NCBI RefSeq assembly: GCF_004912145.1
Contig: NZ_STGT01000004.1
Location: 1 to 64,000, forward strand
DNA: 64,000 nucleotides
Source of the DNA: Peteryoungia rhizophila
GTDB taxonomy: Bacteria; Pseudomonadota; Alphaproteobacteria; Rhizobiales; Rhizobiaceae
Direction of reading: 5' to 3'
Shown here: positions 1 through 7,780 of the stretch, in pieces
How positions within the stretch are numbered: position 1 is the first letter of the stretch
How the letters are laid out: every line of letters starts with the position of its first letter
Notes under the pieces: generated by a model
What the model saw: only the letters and a program-made list of their open reading frames with translations
Told to the model about the DNA's origin: nothing
The model's database searches: none
Made by a program: the position numbers and the translations under genes

Positions 1-422
1 CCGGCTACATACAAAGATCGCATAAGATTTATTATGGAACTAACATTATTTGCGACCATTCAGGGGTAACAGGTCCGAGCTAATGCTATCGAGGCGGTGA
101 CAAGCCAAGGCCTTCTGGACACGCTGCTCGCTGATCAAGCCAAAGCCCAATTGGTCTTGACGGACACTAACCACAGACCTCTTTTTTCCGAGAAAATGCA
201 ACTGATAGCCGCTTCCTCCCGCTGCATTTCGGAGTATCAAAAGCGATCTGCGCCAAGTCGGGTAAAGTCCTCCAAATCACGAGCGCGGCATTGACTTGGC
301 GAGCCTCGCTTGCCTTGGCGCATACAGGCGTTCGCAGGACGCACAGCAATACTGCTGTTTCCAAGCTGGCTTGTTTACACCAACACCATTGAGGTCTCGC
401 CTCCCCGCTGCACGTCGAAGGC
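1..422. other. Left-edge stretch without a supported gene
   Basis: Open frames occur on both strands, but none has a recognisable family, a good ribosome site or convincing codon structure. I see no RNA gene or repeat here. Confidence 0.4.
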
Positions 423-662
423 TTACTGCTGGGTCCGAACTGTGCCCTCACGCTCAATGCTTTTGACGCCTCGGATTTTGGCTGCCGCCGCAGCTATTTC
501 CACGTCACCGGCCACCACGAGGGTTCGGATGGCATCGAGCCTGCTGTCGATCGTCAAACCCATCGTCAAGAGTTCAGCCGATACCGTCTCGATGTGGACT
601 GCGGGATCAATGACCATGCGGGATGCGACTGCTGCCTGTCGTGCATCAGGTTGGCTCGTCAC
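423..662 (-). CDS. Small protein resembling I9-type protease propeptide/inhibitor domains
   Basis: This is a 79-residue frame with a GTG start at 662; an internal ATG at 617 gives a shorter 64-residue form. The sequence has the look of small alpha/beta ferredoxin-like proteins related to subtilisin propeptide inhibitors (I9). An N-terminal beta-alpha section is followed by LVVAGDVEIAAAA, then a second beta-alpha unit ending in KIRGVKSIEREGTVR, where GVKSIE occupies the place of the usual G-V-x-x-V/I-E strand. No protease gene lies beside it in the window. No strong Shine-Dalgarno favours either start. The call rests on pattern resemblance only, and the frame may be non-coding. Confidence 0.35.
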   Translation of the reverse strand: MTSQPDARQAAVASRMVIDPAVHIETVSAELLTMGLTIDSRLDAIRTLVVAGDVEIAAAAAKIRGVKSIEREGTVRTQQ

Positions 663-1038
663 CTTGCCATCCCAACGTTGTCGAGCATCACACAGCCATG
701 GAGATCGAATTTCACAGAATCGCGCCCTGGAAAACTAGTCCCGAAGACTGCTGCCGCTGTTCCAGTGGACGGAAACTGATCGCGGAAACTGCGATGTGCT
801 GGAGGAGATTGGAAGAAAAATGCGGGCAAAAGCTCTAGCAACAGGCTTCGGGTCTTTGCGCAGGCCACCGGTGGCGGCGGGAAAAGACCGGCTGAGCACC
901 GGAACGCCTCAGGTTGCGCCATAGCTGCTCTCCGAGCTGAAGACATTGTAGTCGCCAGGCGTCCTGACGATGGTGCCGACCTTCATATCCTTTGAAGCCA
1001 CGTCAAGCGACGAAATGGATCTCAGATTGGAAAGCAGC
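663..1038. other. Stretch without a supported gene
   Basis: A 64-codon minus-strand frame (909-1103) overlaps the end of the XRE gene in the position where a HipA-type toxin would follow a HipB-type antitoxin. Its translation does not resemble HipA, so it is not annotated. Confidence 0.35.
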
Positions 1039-1353
1039 TCAGTCGTCATCGCTGCGGTCCGGATTGACTGCGAATGCTGGGAGATCATCGAGATCGTGAT
1101 CATGTCGCAGAAGCGCGTCGACGGCTGGAAGGATCGTCTGAGGTATGAGCATTAACTCCAGCCCCAAAGCGCGAGCGATGTTGATGAGTGTGGTTGTGCG
1201 CGCGGCACTGATTCCAGCCTCTATCTCACGATAACGAGGACGCGATATGCCCGCCATGTCGGCAACCTGCTCTTGGGTCAATTGCCGATCCTTGCGCGTA
1301 GCCTTTAGCAACCGGCCGAGATCCCAAAGCGCGTCTGACACTGCCTGTGCCAT
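1039..1353 (-). CDS. XRE-family (HipB-like) helix-turn-helix regulator
   Basis: This 104-residue protein is a small DNA-binding regulator of the Cro/C1 (XRE) class. Residues about 10-65 form the five-helix HTH domain: LGRLLKATRKDRQLTQEQVA, the turn MAGISRPRYREIEAG, then TLINIARALGLELMLIP. This spacing and the C-terminal LELMLIP strand are typical of HipB-type antitoxins, where the strand joins the dimer. The tail is acidic. In HipBA pairs a kinase-like hipA follows directly, but none is recognisable here, so this is either an orphan regulator or the surviving half of a decayed module. The ATG at 1353 is the natural start. Confidence 0.8.
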   Translation of the reverse strand: MAQAVSDALWDLGRLLKATRKDRQLTQEQVADMAGISRPRYREIEAGISAARTTTLINIARALGLELMLIPQTILPAVDALLRHDHDLDDLPAFAVNPDRSDDD

Positions 1354-2423
1354 GATGTGCGTAGCCTCTTTATCCCAGGAATGTCAGGGCGAACCATCTC
1401 AAGGTCTGACGCCTTCGGTCAAAAAAAGAAGCGTATACATATCATTTCTTACATAAAGATACGTTATATTATCATTCATATATCCAGCCAAATGGTGCCC
1501 ATATCTGGCAGATCGTCCTCACCATAGCTGCTTTGTTAGAGCCCCCGCAATTTCCGCTCGCCCTTGGCACTGGCACCAGAGAGAAACGGAATGAGCATGG
1601 CCTGACACGATCCTTCGTCGAGCAATTTTGACCGCAAACTATCTAATTCTGCGAGGCGGCGGTCGCCCGCCCCAACCACATCAAAAAGAGTTCTGGAACA
1701 GGTTCGCCCTTATGTGATCGGTCTGGTCATCTCCGAAAAATCGCCACCTCTCGCTGAATAGCCGCATCGACCGGGCGCGAAAGACTCTCAAAGTCTGAAA
1801 GTGGCATCCGGGCGATCCCGGTCTCGTGTACTGCGCAAATGGCGTGAGAGCCCGCACCCGGTGGCACTTGCCTCGGCACTCGGTTGCGATCGCTGTCAAC
1901 AAGCCGAACCGTCGATACGCAGAACCGAGATGGCAAGCCGGATCCACAGAAACACCAGACCGCCAATAAACACTAAACCAATAGTTGACTTTGCCGCAAT
2001 CTTCGCGAACATTGGCTTTGGTTGCATCGCCGGGATAAATCCCCTTGCGCTTGCACGGTTACGCAACTTCGCAATCTGCGCCGGGCCGAGATATCTCGGA
2101 ACGGCTTGACAGGAGTATTGGCGATGAGAACCGAAATGGCTTTGCTTACACTCTGCCTTGCCGGCGCAGTCGCCTCTACCATTGGCCTGCTCATGGCCAC
2201 CTATTACTACTAAGGCGATCCCGCTCTGCGGCGGCGGACATAGTCAAAAAAACGCGATCAGGTGGCGCGCATCAGCTTTCGGACCGTACGAGACTTTCTC
2301 CCGCCGCGATGGCGGCCTGCGAGTTTCGCGCAGGAAATATCTTCCAAGAAACGGCCGCTCAGGAATGCTGTAGGGCCTTGTCTTGCAGAACGGGGCTTGC
2401 GGATAATCACGATGCGGGCCCCT
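1354..2423. other. About 1 kb with little coding signal
   Basis: The stretch between the HipB-like gene and the YcaO/TfuA locus has many overlapping frames but no family I recognise. The only candidate worth recording is a 29-codon hydrophobic frame at 2124. The AT-rich segment around 1430-1480 probably holds the promoter of the XRE gene. Confidence 0.4.
2124..2213 (+). CDS. Candidate 29-residue single-span membrane peptide
   Basis: An ATG at 2124 follows a good ribosome site (aggag at 2111-2115). It encodes a 29-residue peptide that starts MRTEMALL, runs through about 20 hydrophobic residues and ends MATYYY. Shape and ribosome site fit the small single-pass membrane proteins common in rhizobia. 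I cannot name a family, and the surrounding DNA has no other supported gene. The evidence is a start site plus a hydrophobic segment only. Confidence 0.3.
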   Translation: MRTEMALLTLCLAGAVASTIGLLMATYYY

Positions 2424-2660
2424 TCAGCAGTGGCCCGCCGGCGCCCGCGCCAGACGGGAAAGCTCGTCCAGGGACAGGTCGCCGAAACTGATCTGCCGCA
2501 GCTCGAGCACAAGCTTCATTCGCGCCGTTTGAAGATCGGATACGCCGTCCTGGACACCAATATCGCTTGCCACCCCGATCGCATAACCAATCATGTTGAT
2601 GATCGCCAGCAGTTCATCGGCACGGTCTTCGACCGGCATCTCGACATTCTTCACAAGCAT
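2424..2660 (-). CDS. Small protein of unknown function at the end of the YcaO/TfuA unit
   Basis: This frame runs on from the tfuA stop on the same strand. The 79-residue form starting MLVKNVEMPVEDRAD (ATG at 2660, with a GGGG-rich stretch just upstream) is preferred; ATGs at 2672 and 2774 allow longer forms. The N-terminal half has a helical stretch ADELLAIINMIGYAIGVASD, and the C-terminal half has SLDELSRLARAP. It has no cysteine cluster, signal peptide or clear membrane span. I do not recognise the family. Its position, 110 bases after tfuA and codirectional, suggests it belongs to the same transcript and may be an accessory protein of the YcaO/TfuA system. Confidence 0.5.
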   Translation of the reverse strand: MLVKNVEMPVEDRADELLAIINMIGYAIGVASDIGVQDGVSDLQTARMKLVLELRQISFGDLSLDELSRLARAPAGHC

Positions 2661-2770
2661 GCATGACCCCATATTGCCCACAACGCCAGTGTGGCACGTG
2701 CGGCACAGCGAAGCGCGTTGCAAAAGCGTTGCACACGCGTGGCGCGATACGCTATGTGTCTGCAACAGCT

Positions 2771-3478
2771 TCATTTTACAGACTTGTCATACAATTCCCG
2801 CCAGAGTGGTGTTGAATTGAAATTCCAGGTGGGAACTTGCATTCTGTCGGTTGCAGCTGCCGTGTCGAGAACAGCGACAAGTGCGAGCGCATCGAGTTGC
2901 TTCTGGTCTGTAAAACTCCGGTCGATCACATCATGGAGACGGAGCCAGGAAATCCCCGTCACCTCGCTTAAGGCTTTCCAGGTTCGATCCTTGAAATGGA
3001 TTTGCCGCGCAGCCTGATGAAGATGGCTGATCTCCCTTTCGTCGAGGTCCCCGGTCCGGCAAGCCGTCTCAAGGGTCGCATCGACATTGACGATCGGTAC
3101 GGTAAGCGGTGCATAGCCAAGCTCGGCGGGCCCATGGAGCAGCGCCACATCGGCATCGTCGACGCGCCGGCCATTCACATAATCCTCGAAGATCCGACCG
3201 ATCCCGCGCATCCCGAAGGCCTGGCACTCTGCGGCCCTCAGCGCTCCCATGCTCGATGCCCCGAAAACGGCGACACCGGCCTTCAAGGCGTAGAGCAGCT
3301 CCTTGTGCCAGACCGGGGCCACATATTCGAATTGACCGTCGATCAGGCCGATCACGGTCGCACCGTCACCCACGGCCCGCATGACGTCACCCTGGACCGC
3401 CGGCGGCCGAAACTCCACATTCGAGGGCCGAAGATGTTGCCTCTGGGCAAGGCTCGGGCCGGCGAAGACGACCTTCAT
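2771..3478 (-). CDS. TfuA-like protein
   Basis: This 235-residue protein matches the TfuA family, first named from the trifolitoxin locus of Rhizobium. Members work with a YcaO enzyme; in characterised pairs TfuA supplies or activates sulfide so that YcaO can convert a peptide amide into a thioamide. Family hallmarks run in order: KVVFAGPSL at the N-terminus, VIGLIDGQFEYVAPVWHKE at about 42-60, then GASSMGALRAAE, GRIFEDYVNG and HGPAELGYAPL. The C-terminal quarter is more variable. Its ATG overlaps the ycaO stop by four bases (3475-3478), which argues for translational coupling and a shared complex. The length is typical. The assignment is firm; the target is inferred to be encoded nearby. Confidence 0.9.
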   Translation of the reverse strand: MKVVFAGPSLAQRQHLRPSNVEFRPPAVQGDVMRAVGDGATVIGLIDGQFEYVAPVWHKELLYALKAGVAVFGASSMGALRAAECQAFGMRGIGRIFEDYVNGRRVDDADVALLHGPAELGYAPLTVPIVNVDATLETACRTGDLDEREISHLHQAARQIHFKDRTWKALSEVTGISWLRLHDVIDRSFTDQKQLDALALVAVLDTAAATDRMQVPTWNFNSTPLWRELYDKSVK

Positions 3479-4692
3479 TGCAGGCTGCGCGACAGCGCGC
3501 GCGGCCCAAAGCGCAGCCGTCTTGCTCCATCCGGGTTTTCGAGCTGTGGAGCAAAGACCTTGACGACATTCACGGGCAGCCAGTCATGACCAAGCTCGAC
3601 GCAGAAAAGTTCGCTGACTCCGCGGGTCGCGAGCTGTCTGATGGTCAGATCAAGAGCCGAATGCGTGGTCACGGCATGGAATGTCGGCATGTCATCGGCA
3701 GCAATGCATGCCGGCGCCGAAAAGGCCGCAAGATGCGCCAGCTCAGCCGCTCGTTCGAATACGGAGGGGAGAAGATCGTCGCGCGCGCCTGCAATAAAGG
3801 TCATCCGGGACTGGACAGCCTCCAGCAATGCGCGCGTGATGGCACCTTCAGGCGTCAGTGCAGCACCCGCCCCAAGCGTCAGGTCGACATAGCGAATGCC
3901 ATGGCCGAGGTTTTCTGGTGCCAGGAGGGCGGCAACGCAAGGAATGCCAAGATCCGTGGTGATATCAAGCAGGCAAAGCTGCAGCCCTGCTTTCTTCACT
4001 TTCGAAAGAAGGTCGAGAACGGGTGCAAATGTGATCCGATCTGTATCAATGCGCCGCGCGAACCTGCGACGGCCAGAGGTCACGGTCCACAGCGCAAGAG
4101 CATCGCGCTCCACCCGTTCAAGCAGGCCATGCAGGATCGCTTCCTTGGCTGTATTGCCCGATGCCAATCCGTCGGAGGATTGCCAATAACGCGGAACGAG
4201 ACGGGTGCGGTCAAAATTGACGGCATCGAAGGGCAGCCAGATCCGTCCGTCGGACACAAGATCATCGGCCTCCACCCAGGCAACACGCTCAACTGCACTG
4301 AGTGGCATCTGATGGCGGGCAATCAGACCGTCGAGACAGTGATAACGGCGACCGGCCCCCGCATGATCTGAAGCCGTCGCAAGCTCCAGCCTGCAACCTG
4401 GCTCTGTCGCCACGATCCGCTCGACCGCCTCCATGACGGCCGACACGCGAGCCGAACCGTGGTCCAGACCCTTGCCCTGCGCAATCACGATGGCCTTCGC
4501 ATTGGGGGCGAAAGCACACCAGACCGGAATTCCCAGCCGGTCGAGCCCGGTCTGGCTTGCGACACGTGTAATGCCGAGCCGGCCCAGATGCGGCGCGACC
4601 TTGGCCAAGGTCGCTAAAGGCCTACAGGCGCGGAACTCCCCTGCTCCGGCTGCTGGACTATCCGTTTTCATGTAGACCGGAGGCAACCTCAT
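3475..4692 (-). CDS. ycaO: YcaO-domain cyclodehydratase/thioamidase-type enzyme
   Basis: YcaO enzymes use ATP to activate the peptide backbone, making azolines, amidines or (with TfuA) thioamides. This 405-residue protein carries the expected ATP-site segments: GSARVSAVMEAVER at about 79-92, ASGNTAKEAILHGLLERVER at about 182-201, and TPEGAITRALLEAVQSR in the C-terminal half. The C-terminus ends ALSRSLQ and lacks the PxPxP tail of azoline-forming YcaOs. That fits a TfuA-partnered thioamidating type, or another non-azoline function. No E1-like partner or dehydrogenase is nearby. Its start (ATG at 4692, alternative 4671) lies inside the repeat-coding end of the upstream small gene, overlapping it by 35 bases, so the two are translationally coupled. 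Confidence 0.9.
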   Translation of the reverse strand: MRLPPVYMKTDSPAAGAGEFRACRPLATLAKVAPHLGRLGITRVASQTGLDRLGIPVWCAFAPNAKAIVIAQGKGLDHGSARVSAVMEAVERIVATEPGCRLELATASDHAGAGRRYHCLDGLIARHQMPLSAVERVAWVEADDLVSDGRIWLPFDAVNFDRTRLVPRYWQSSDGLASGNTAKEAILHGLLERVERDALALWTVTSGRRRFARRIDTDRITFAPVLDLLSKVKKAGLQLCLLDITTDLGIPCVAALLAPENLGHGIRYVDLTLGAGAALTPEGAITRALLEAVQSRMTFIAGARDDLLPSVFERAAELAHLAAFSAPACIAADDMPTFHAVTTHSALDLTIRQLATRGVSELFCVELGHDWLPVNVVKVFAPQLENPDGARRLRFGPRALSRSLQ

Positions 4693-4921
4693 GCAGACCC
4701 TGGGCGATCTCGTGCAACCCTTCGGCCGCCTGGGCCGCCGACGTCACATGAACCGCGAAATTGACACCCTTGATGAATGAAGCACCGACGCCGCGATAGG
4801 CCGCAGCCGTGGCCATGTCACCAACGGGCACCGCATCGAGGGGAAGAACTGCTCCAGCCTCGAGATCGACCACCCATAGACCGTCCTCGCCGGTCAGCCC
4901 GAGTATAACAACGCCTGCCAT
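4658..4921 (-). CDS. 87-residue protein with C-terminal heptapeptide repeats; candidate YcaO/TfuA substrate
   Basis: This small gene sits directly before ycaO and overlaps it. The N-terminal two thirds (MAGVVILGLTGEDGLWVVD onward) look like a small folded beta-rich leader domain. The C-terminus holds three tandem seven-residue units, GLHEIAQ, GLHEVAS and GLHENG, ending at the last residue. A folded leader followed by repeated short cores is a common layout for precursors modified by YcaO enzymes, including multi-core thioamidated peptides. The heptad spacing of Leu and Ile/Val would equally suit a short amphipathic helix. A GGGGGA ribosome site lies eight bases before the ATG. I know of no named family. 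The role as a precursor is inferred from position and repeat layout. Confidence 0.6.
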   Translation of the reverse strand: MAGVVILGLTGEDGLWVVDLEAGAVLPLDAVPVGDMATAAAYRGVGASFIKGVNFAVHVTSAAQAAEGLHEIAQGLHEVASGLHENG

Positions 4922-4925
4922 ATCG

Positions 4926-6740
4926 TCAGTCCCCCTTGAACCCGGCCCTCAGCAGGCCTTCCCGATAAAGCTCAGTTTGCCACTTTTCCTTATGCGGCAC
5001 CATTGCCAACCATTGCTCGAGCTCGAAGGTCGGATTGTCCGCAAGGAAACGGTTTCGGTGACTGCGTGCCCGGGCCTGGTCGCCGAGCATTCCATGGCAG
5101 GCAGCTGCAAGCCGACTGGCAGGCTGCCTGTCCTGCATGCGGTCGATAAAGGAAAGCGCCTGCTGGAAGTCCTGAAGGAAATAGCTCGCACCGGCCGCTG
5201 CCCAGTAATAGATGTCAGGCGGCATCGGATTGAGGGAGATGGCCAGATTGACCTTTTCGAGCGCCGCACCAGGCTGACTGGCATGGGTCAGACTGTCGGC
5301 ATGACCATAGATGGCGTCGGCATAATGCGGGCTGAGCCGCTCTGCCTCGCCAAGTGCTGCCAGGCTGTCGTCGATCGCCCCCTTGTAGAGCTGGCTGACA
5401 CCGAGTTCCTTGAACCCGCTCGCCGATGTAATGTCGATCTCTATGGCGCGCTTGGCCAGACGTTCGGCCTCCGCCAGAAGCTCTGCATCGCCCTGGGCGG
5501 TCAGCACCCATTCGAGCGTCAGTGTCCGCGACAAGCCGGCCAGCGCCAAGGCAAGCCCCTTGTCATATCGCAGGGCTTCGCGAAAGTGCTTACGCGCCCT
5601 TCTCAGCGATGGCAGTGACAACTGGGAGAGCGACTGAAGGCCGGAGAGATAGGAAAAATAGGCATCGGGATTTGCCCTGAAGCCCTCGATCGGCACTGCG
5701 GACTTGTGCATGCGCTCAACGATAGACGTCTGGATGGCGGCTGCAATTTCGAGCCTTTGCTGGACCGTGTCGGAGGCTTCGAGTCTGAAACGGGTCGCCC
5801 AAACCACTTCGTCGGCGGGGAGGAAGATGAGCTGTGCAAAAAGCCAGTCGCCAGATCGGCGTGTGTCCAGCGCATAAAGAACGTGGTGCTGCCTCAGGAG
5901 TGCCACCTTGTCGCTGGACGCCCTGATCTTTTCGGCTGTGTAGGGAGCAACGACGGTGACGTTCCGGCTGGTGCAAAGTCCGATCGTCAGATCCTCGATC
6001 AAGGCATTGGCCACGAAACCGCTACCTTGCGCTTGCGTGCCGACATCGGGGGGCAAGAGGGCCACGCGTGGAAGTTCCGTGCTGGTGACCGGGGAGCTGC
6101 CTGTCTGGGGCTCCGGAAAAGCAAAAGCCGAAACCCCGGCCGGCCGACTGTGCGGGTGGTCGATGAGAGAAGCAAGCACCGCTCTCACGGCCTCGTCGCG
6201 AGGATCCTCTTCAAGCAACAGCGAGGCAGCGCGCTTCAAGGCGATCCTTGAAAGGCTCGCCTCGTTGGCGGCATGGCATGCCAGAAGTGTGGATCTGAGG
6301 TCCTCGACCAGACCGACATGGGTCTCGACAATCCACCGCCCGATCCGGCCGGGTCGACCCGCATCTGTTGGGAGAAAGCGTCGTGAGACGGCGTCACTCA
6401 GCCGCTCCAGTCGAATGCCAAGCTCAGCCTCCTCGGTGCCCGGAAGATCACATTCCAGCATTCCCGGTCGAAGTTCGATTTCACCTGGACCGATCAGAAG
6501 CGGACAGTTGCCCTGATCAGCAAAAGCGAGCTGGAAGCGCCGCAGCATCGATCTGAGATTTGTCGCTGCCGCCTCCCCGGCTCCCGGCCAGAAGAGATCG
6601 GCAAGCTCGCGCCTCGACACAGGAGCCTGTCTCTGCTGGATATAGGCAAGCATGATGAGGGCGGCAGCCGGGACATTGACCGAATGACCCGACTTATCCT
6701 CCAGACGACAACTCCCAAGCGTGACGAGACGAAATCGCAT
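4926..6740 (-). CDS. BTAD/OmpR-type winged-helix regulator with TPR repeats
   Basis: This protein of about 604 residues begins with a winged-helix DNA-binding domain of the SARP/BTAD kind (FRLVTLGSCRLEDKSG, then SRRELADLFWPGAGEAA and TNLRSMLRRFQLAF, within about 1-80). A helical BTAD-like section follows. A middle domain with RVALLPPDV and ALIEDLTIGLCTSRNVTVVA resembles the TolB-N/FlgO-like sensor region of soluble cyclase-type regulators. The C-terminal part has TPR-like helical repeats (about 370-560; YADAIYGHADSL, AISLNPMPPDIYYWAAAG). It has no membrane span. The ATG at 6740 is preferred over GTG at 6743. Its stop is five bases from the start of the repeat-peptide gene, so it probably heads and controls the YcaO/TfuA operon. 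Confidence 0.85.
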   Translation of the reverse strand: MRFRLVTLGSCRLEDKSGHSVNVPAAALIMLAYIQQRQAPVSRRELADLFWPGAGEAAATNLRSMLRRFQLAFADQGNCPLLIGPGEIELRPGMLECDLPGTEEAELGIRLERLSDAVSRRFLPTDAGRPGRIGRWIVETHVGLVEDLRSTLLACHAANEASLSRIALKRAASLLLEEDPRDEAVRAVLASLIDHPHSRPAGVSAFAFPEPQTGSSPVTSTELPRVALLPPDVGTQAQGSGFVANALIEDLTIGLCTSRNVTVVAPYTAEKIRASSDKVALLRQHHVLYALDTRRSGDWLFAQLIFLPADEVVWATRFRLEASDTVQQRLEIAAAIQTSIVERMHKSAVPIEGFRANPDAYFSYLSGLQSLSQLSLPSLRRARKHFREALRYDKGLALALAGLSRTLTLEWVLTAQGDAELLAEAERLAKRAIEIDITSASGFKELGVSQLYKGAIDDSLAALGEAERLSPHYADAIYGHADSLTHASQPGAALEKVNLAISLNPMPPDIYYWAAAGASYFLQDFQQALSFIDRMQDRQPASRLAAACHGMLGDQARARSHRNRFLADNPTFELEQWLAMVPHKEKWQTELYREGLLRAGFKGD

Positions 6741-6750
6741 CACGGGGACA

Positions 6751-7182
6751 TCAGGCCGTCTTGTGTGCGGGATCCTCGAGACCGGCTGATGCCTCGCTCT
6801 TGTCGCCGCTCAGGGCACGAACCAGTGACAGGACCTTCTGCTGGACTTTCTTGTCCTCGATCGCGATGAAGGCACGGGCCAGTGCGACACATTCCTTGGA
6901 AGTCATCAACTGTGTCGGCGTGTCCGCGACCCAGCCATTGGCCTCGAGTACCGGGCTCGGGCCCTCTTCGAAGAAAAAGGCGATGGGGGCCTCGAGGATG
7001 GAAGCGATATTCTGCAGGCGGCTCGCTCCGACCCGGTTGGTTCCCTTTTCGTATTTCTGGACTTGCTGAAAGGTGATGCCGAGGCCTTCGGCCAGTTTTT
7101 CCTGGCTCATACCCAGCATGTTCCGGCGTAGGCGTATGCGTGCTCCCACATGCCTGTCGATCACGTCTGGACTTTTTCGCAT
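6751..7182 (-). CDS. XRE-family regulator, PraR-like
   Basis: This 143-residue protein carries a canonical HTH_XRE domain at about 13-68 (GARIRLRRNMLGMSQEKLAE, ITFQQVQKYEKGTNRVGASR). A linker with IAFFFEEG follows, then a helical C-terminal part. The architecture matches the short rhizobial XRE proteins that include the quorum-sensing and biofilm repressor PraR. A strong ribosome site (GGGGAGGA) precedes the ATG. The stop lies ten bases before the BTAD/TPR regulator start, so it may be the first gene of the YcaO/TfuA operon and repress it. Rhizobial genomes carry several such paralogues, so the exact identity is open. Confidence 0.85.
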   Translation of the reverse strand: MRKSPDVIDRHVGARIRLRRNMLGMSQEKLAEGLGITFQQVQKYEKGTNRVGASRLQNIASILEAPIAFFFEEGPSPVLEANGWVADTPTQLMTSKECVALARAFIAIEDKKVQQKVLSLVRALSGDKSEASAGLEDPAHKTA

Positions 7183-7780
7183 CGGTCATCCTCCCCTCAT
7201 TGGTGCCAGTCAATCATTGCGCGAATCCACAGGTGGCGCAATCGTGATCAGAGGTTCCCCGACTGTTTACGTCGCAAAACCCGAACATCATCGACGCTAC
7301 AACATCCTCCACGCTCGACAAAACATCACCTGCAGCGTCTGCTGCTGCCCCGACGATCTCCCGATGTCGTTCTTCGCCCCTTCTGTACACGATGAGATCC
7401 AACGGGTGGGATCTGAACATCCAGATCAAGCAGAAAACCTCTGAACCAGAAGCAGACCGACCTTCGGACCGCCAATTCGCCACAGGCGACTTCCTCCTGT
7501 TCCCCGGATCAATCTGTACATGTGGAAGGTCCGGGGCAAACAATGAAGAATATCGGAGGCATCAGCATTGCGACGGCTCAAAAGCCGGGATGCCGGGCAT
7601 TCTCGACGCGCCGGTAACGGGTTAAAAGGGTAGCCGCAGGATCCTGGGCGAAGCAACCCACAAGGGTCAGGCTGGATCGACTGCCCCCGAACACGGCGTT
7701 CCAGACGATACGGTGATGCCCCTTGTCGGCGGCCGGCGCAAGACGACCGCAACTCGAAACCATCACCGACCCGAAACTTG
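7183..7780. other. Intergenic region upstream of the regulator operon
   Basis: About 600 bases with no frame I can support. It must contain the promoter of the minus-strand XRE/BTAD/YcaO unit and the 3' end of the GGDEF-EAL transcript. I see no tRNA, IS end or strong hairpin. Confidence 0.4.

Noticed and set aside
909..1103. A 64-codon frame after the HipB-like gene as a HipA toxin remnant
   Set aside because: The translation has no HipA kinase motif and no resemblance to HipA N-termini.
3478..4371. A long plus-strand open frame (297 codons) opposite ycaO
   Set aside because: It mirrors the well-supported ycaO reading frame on the other strand, has no family match and no ribosome site.
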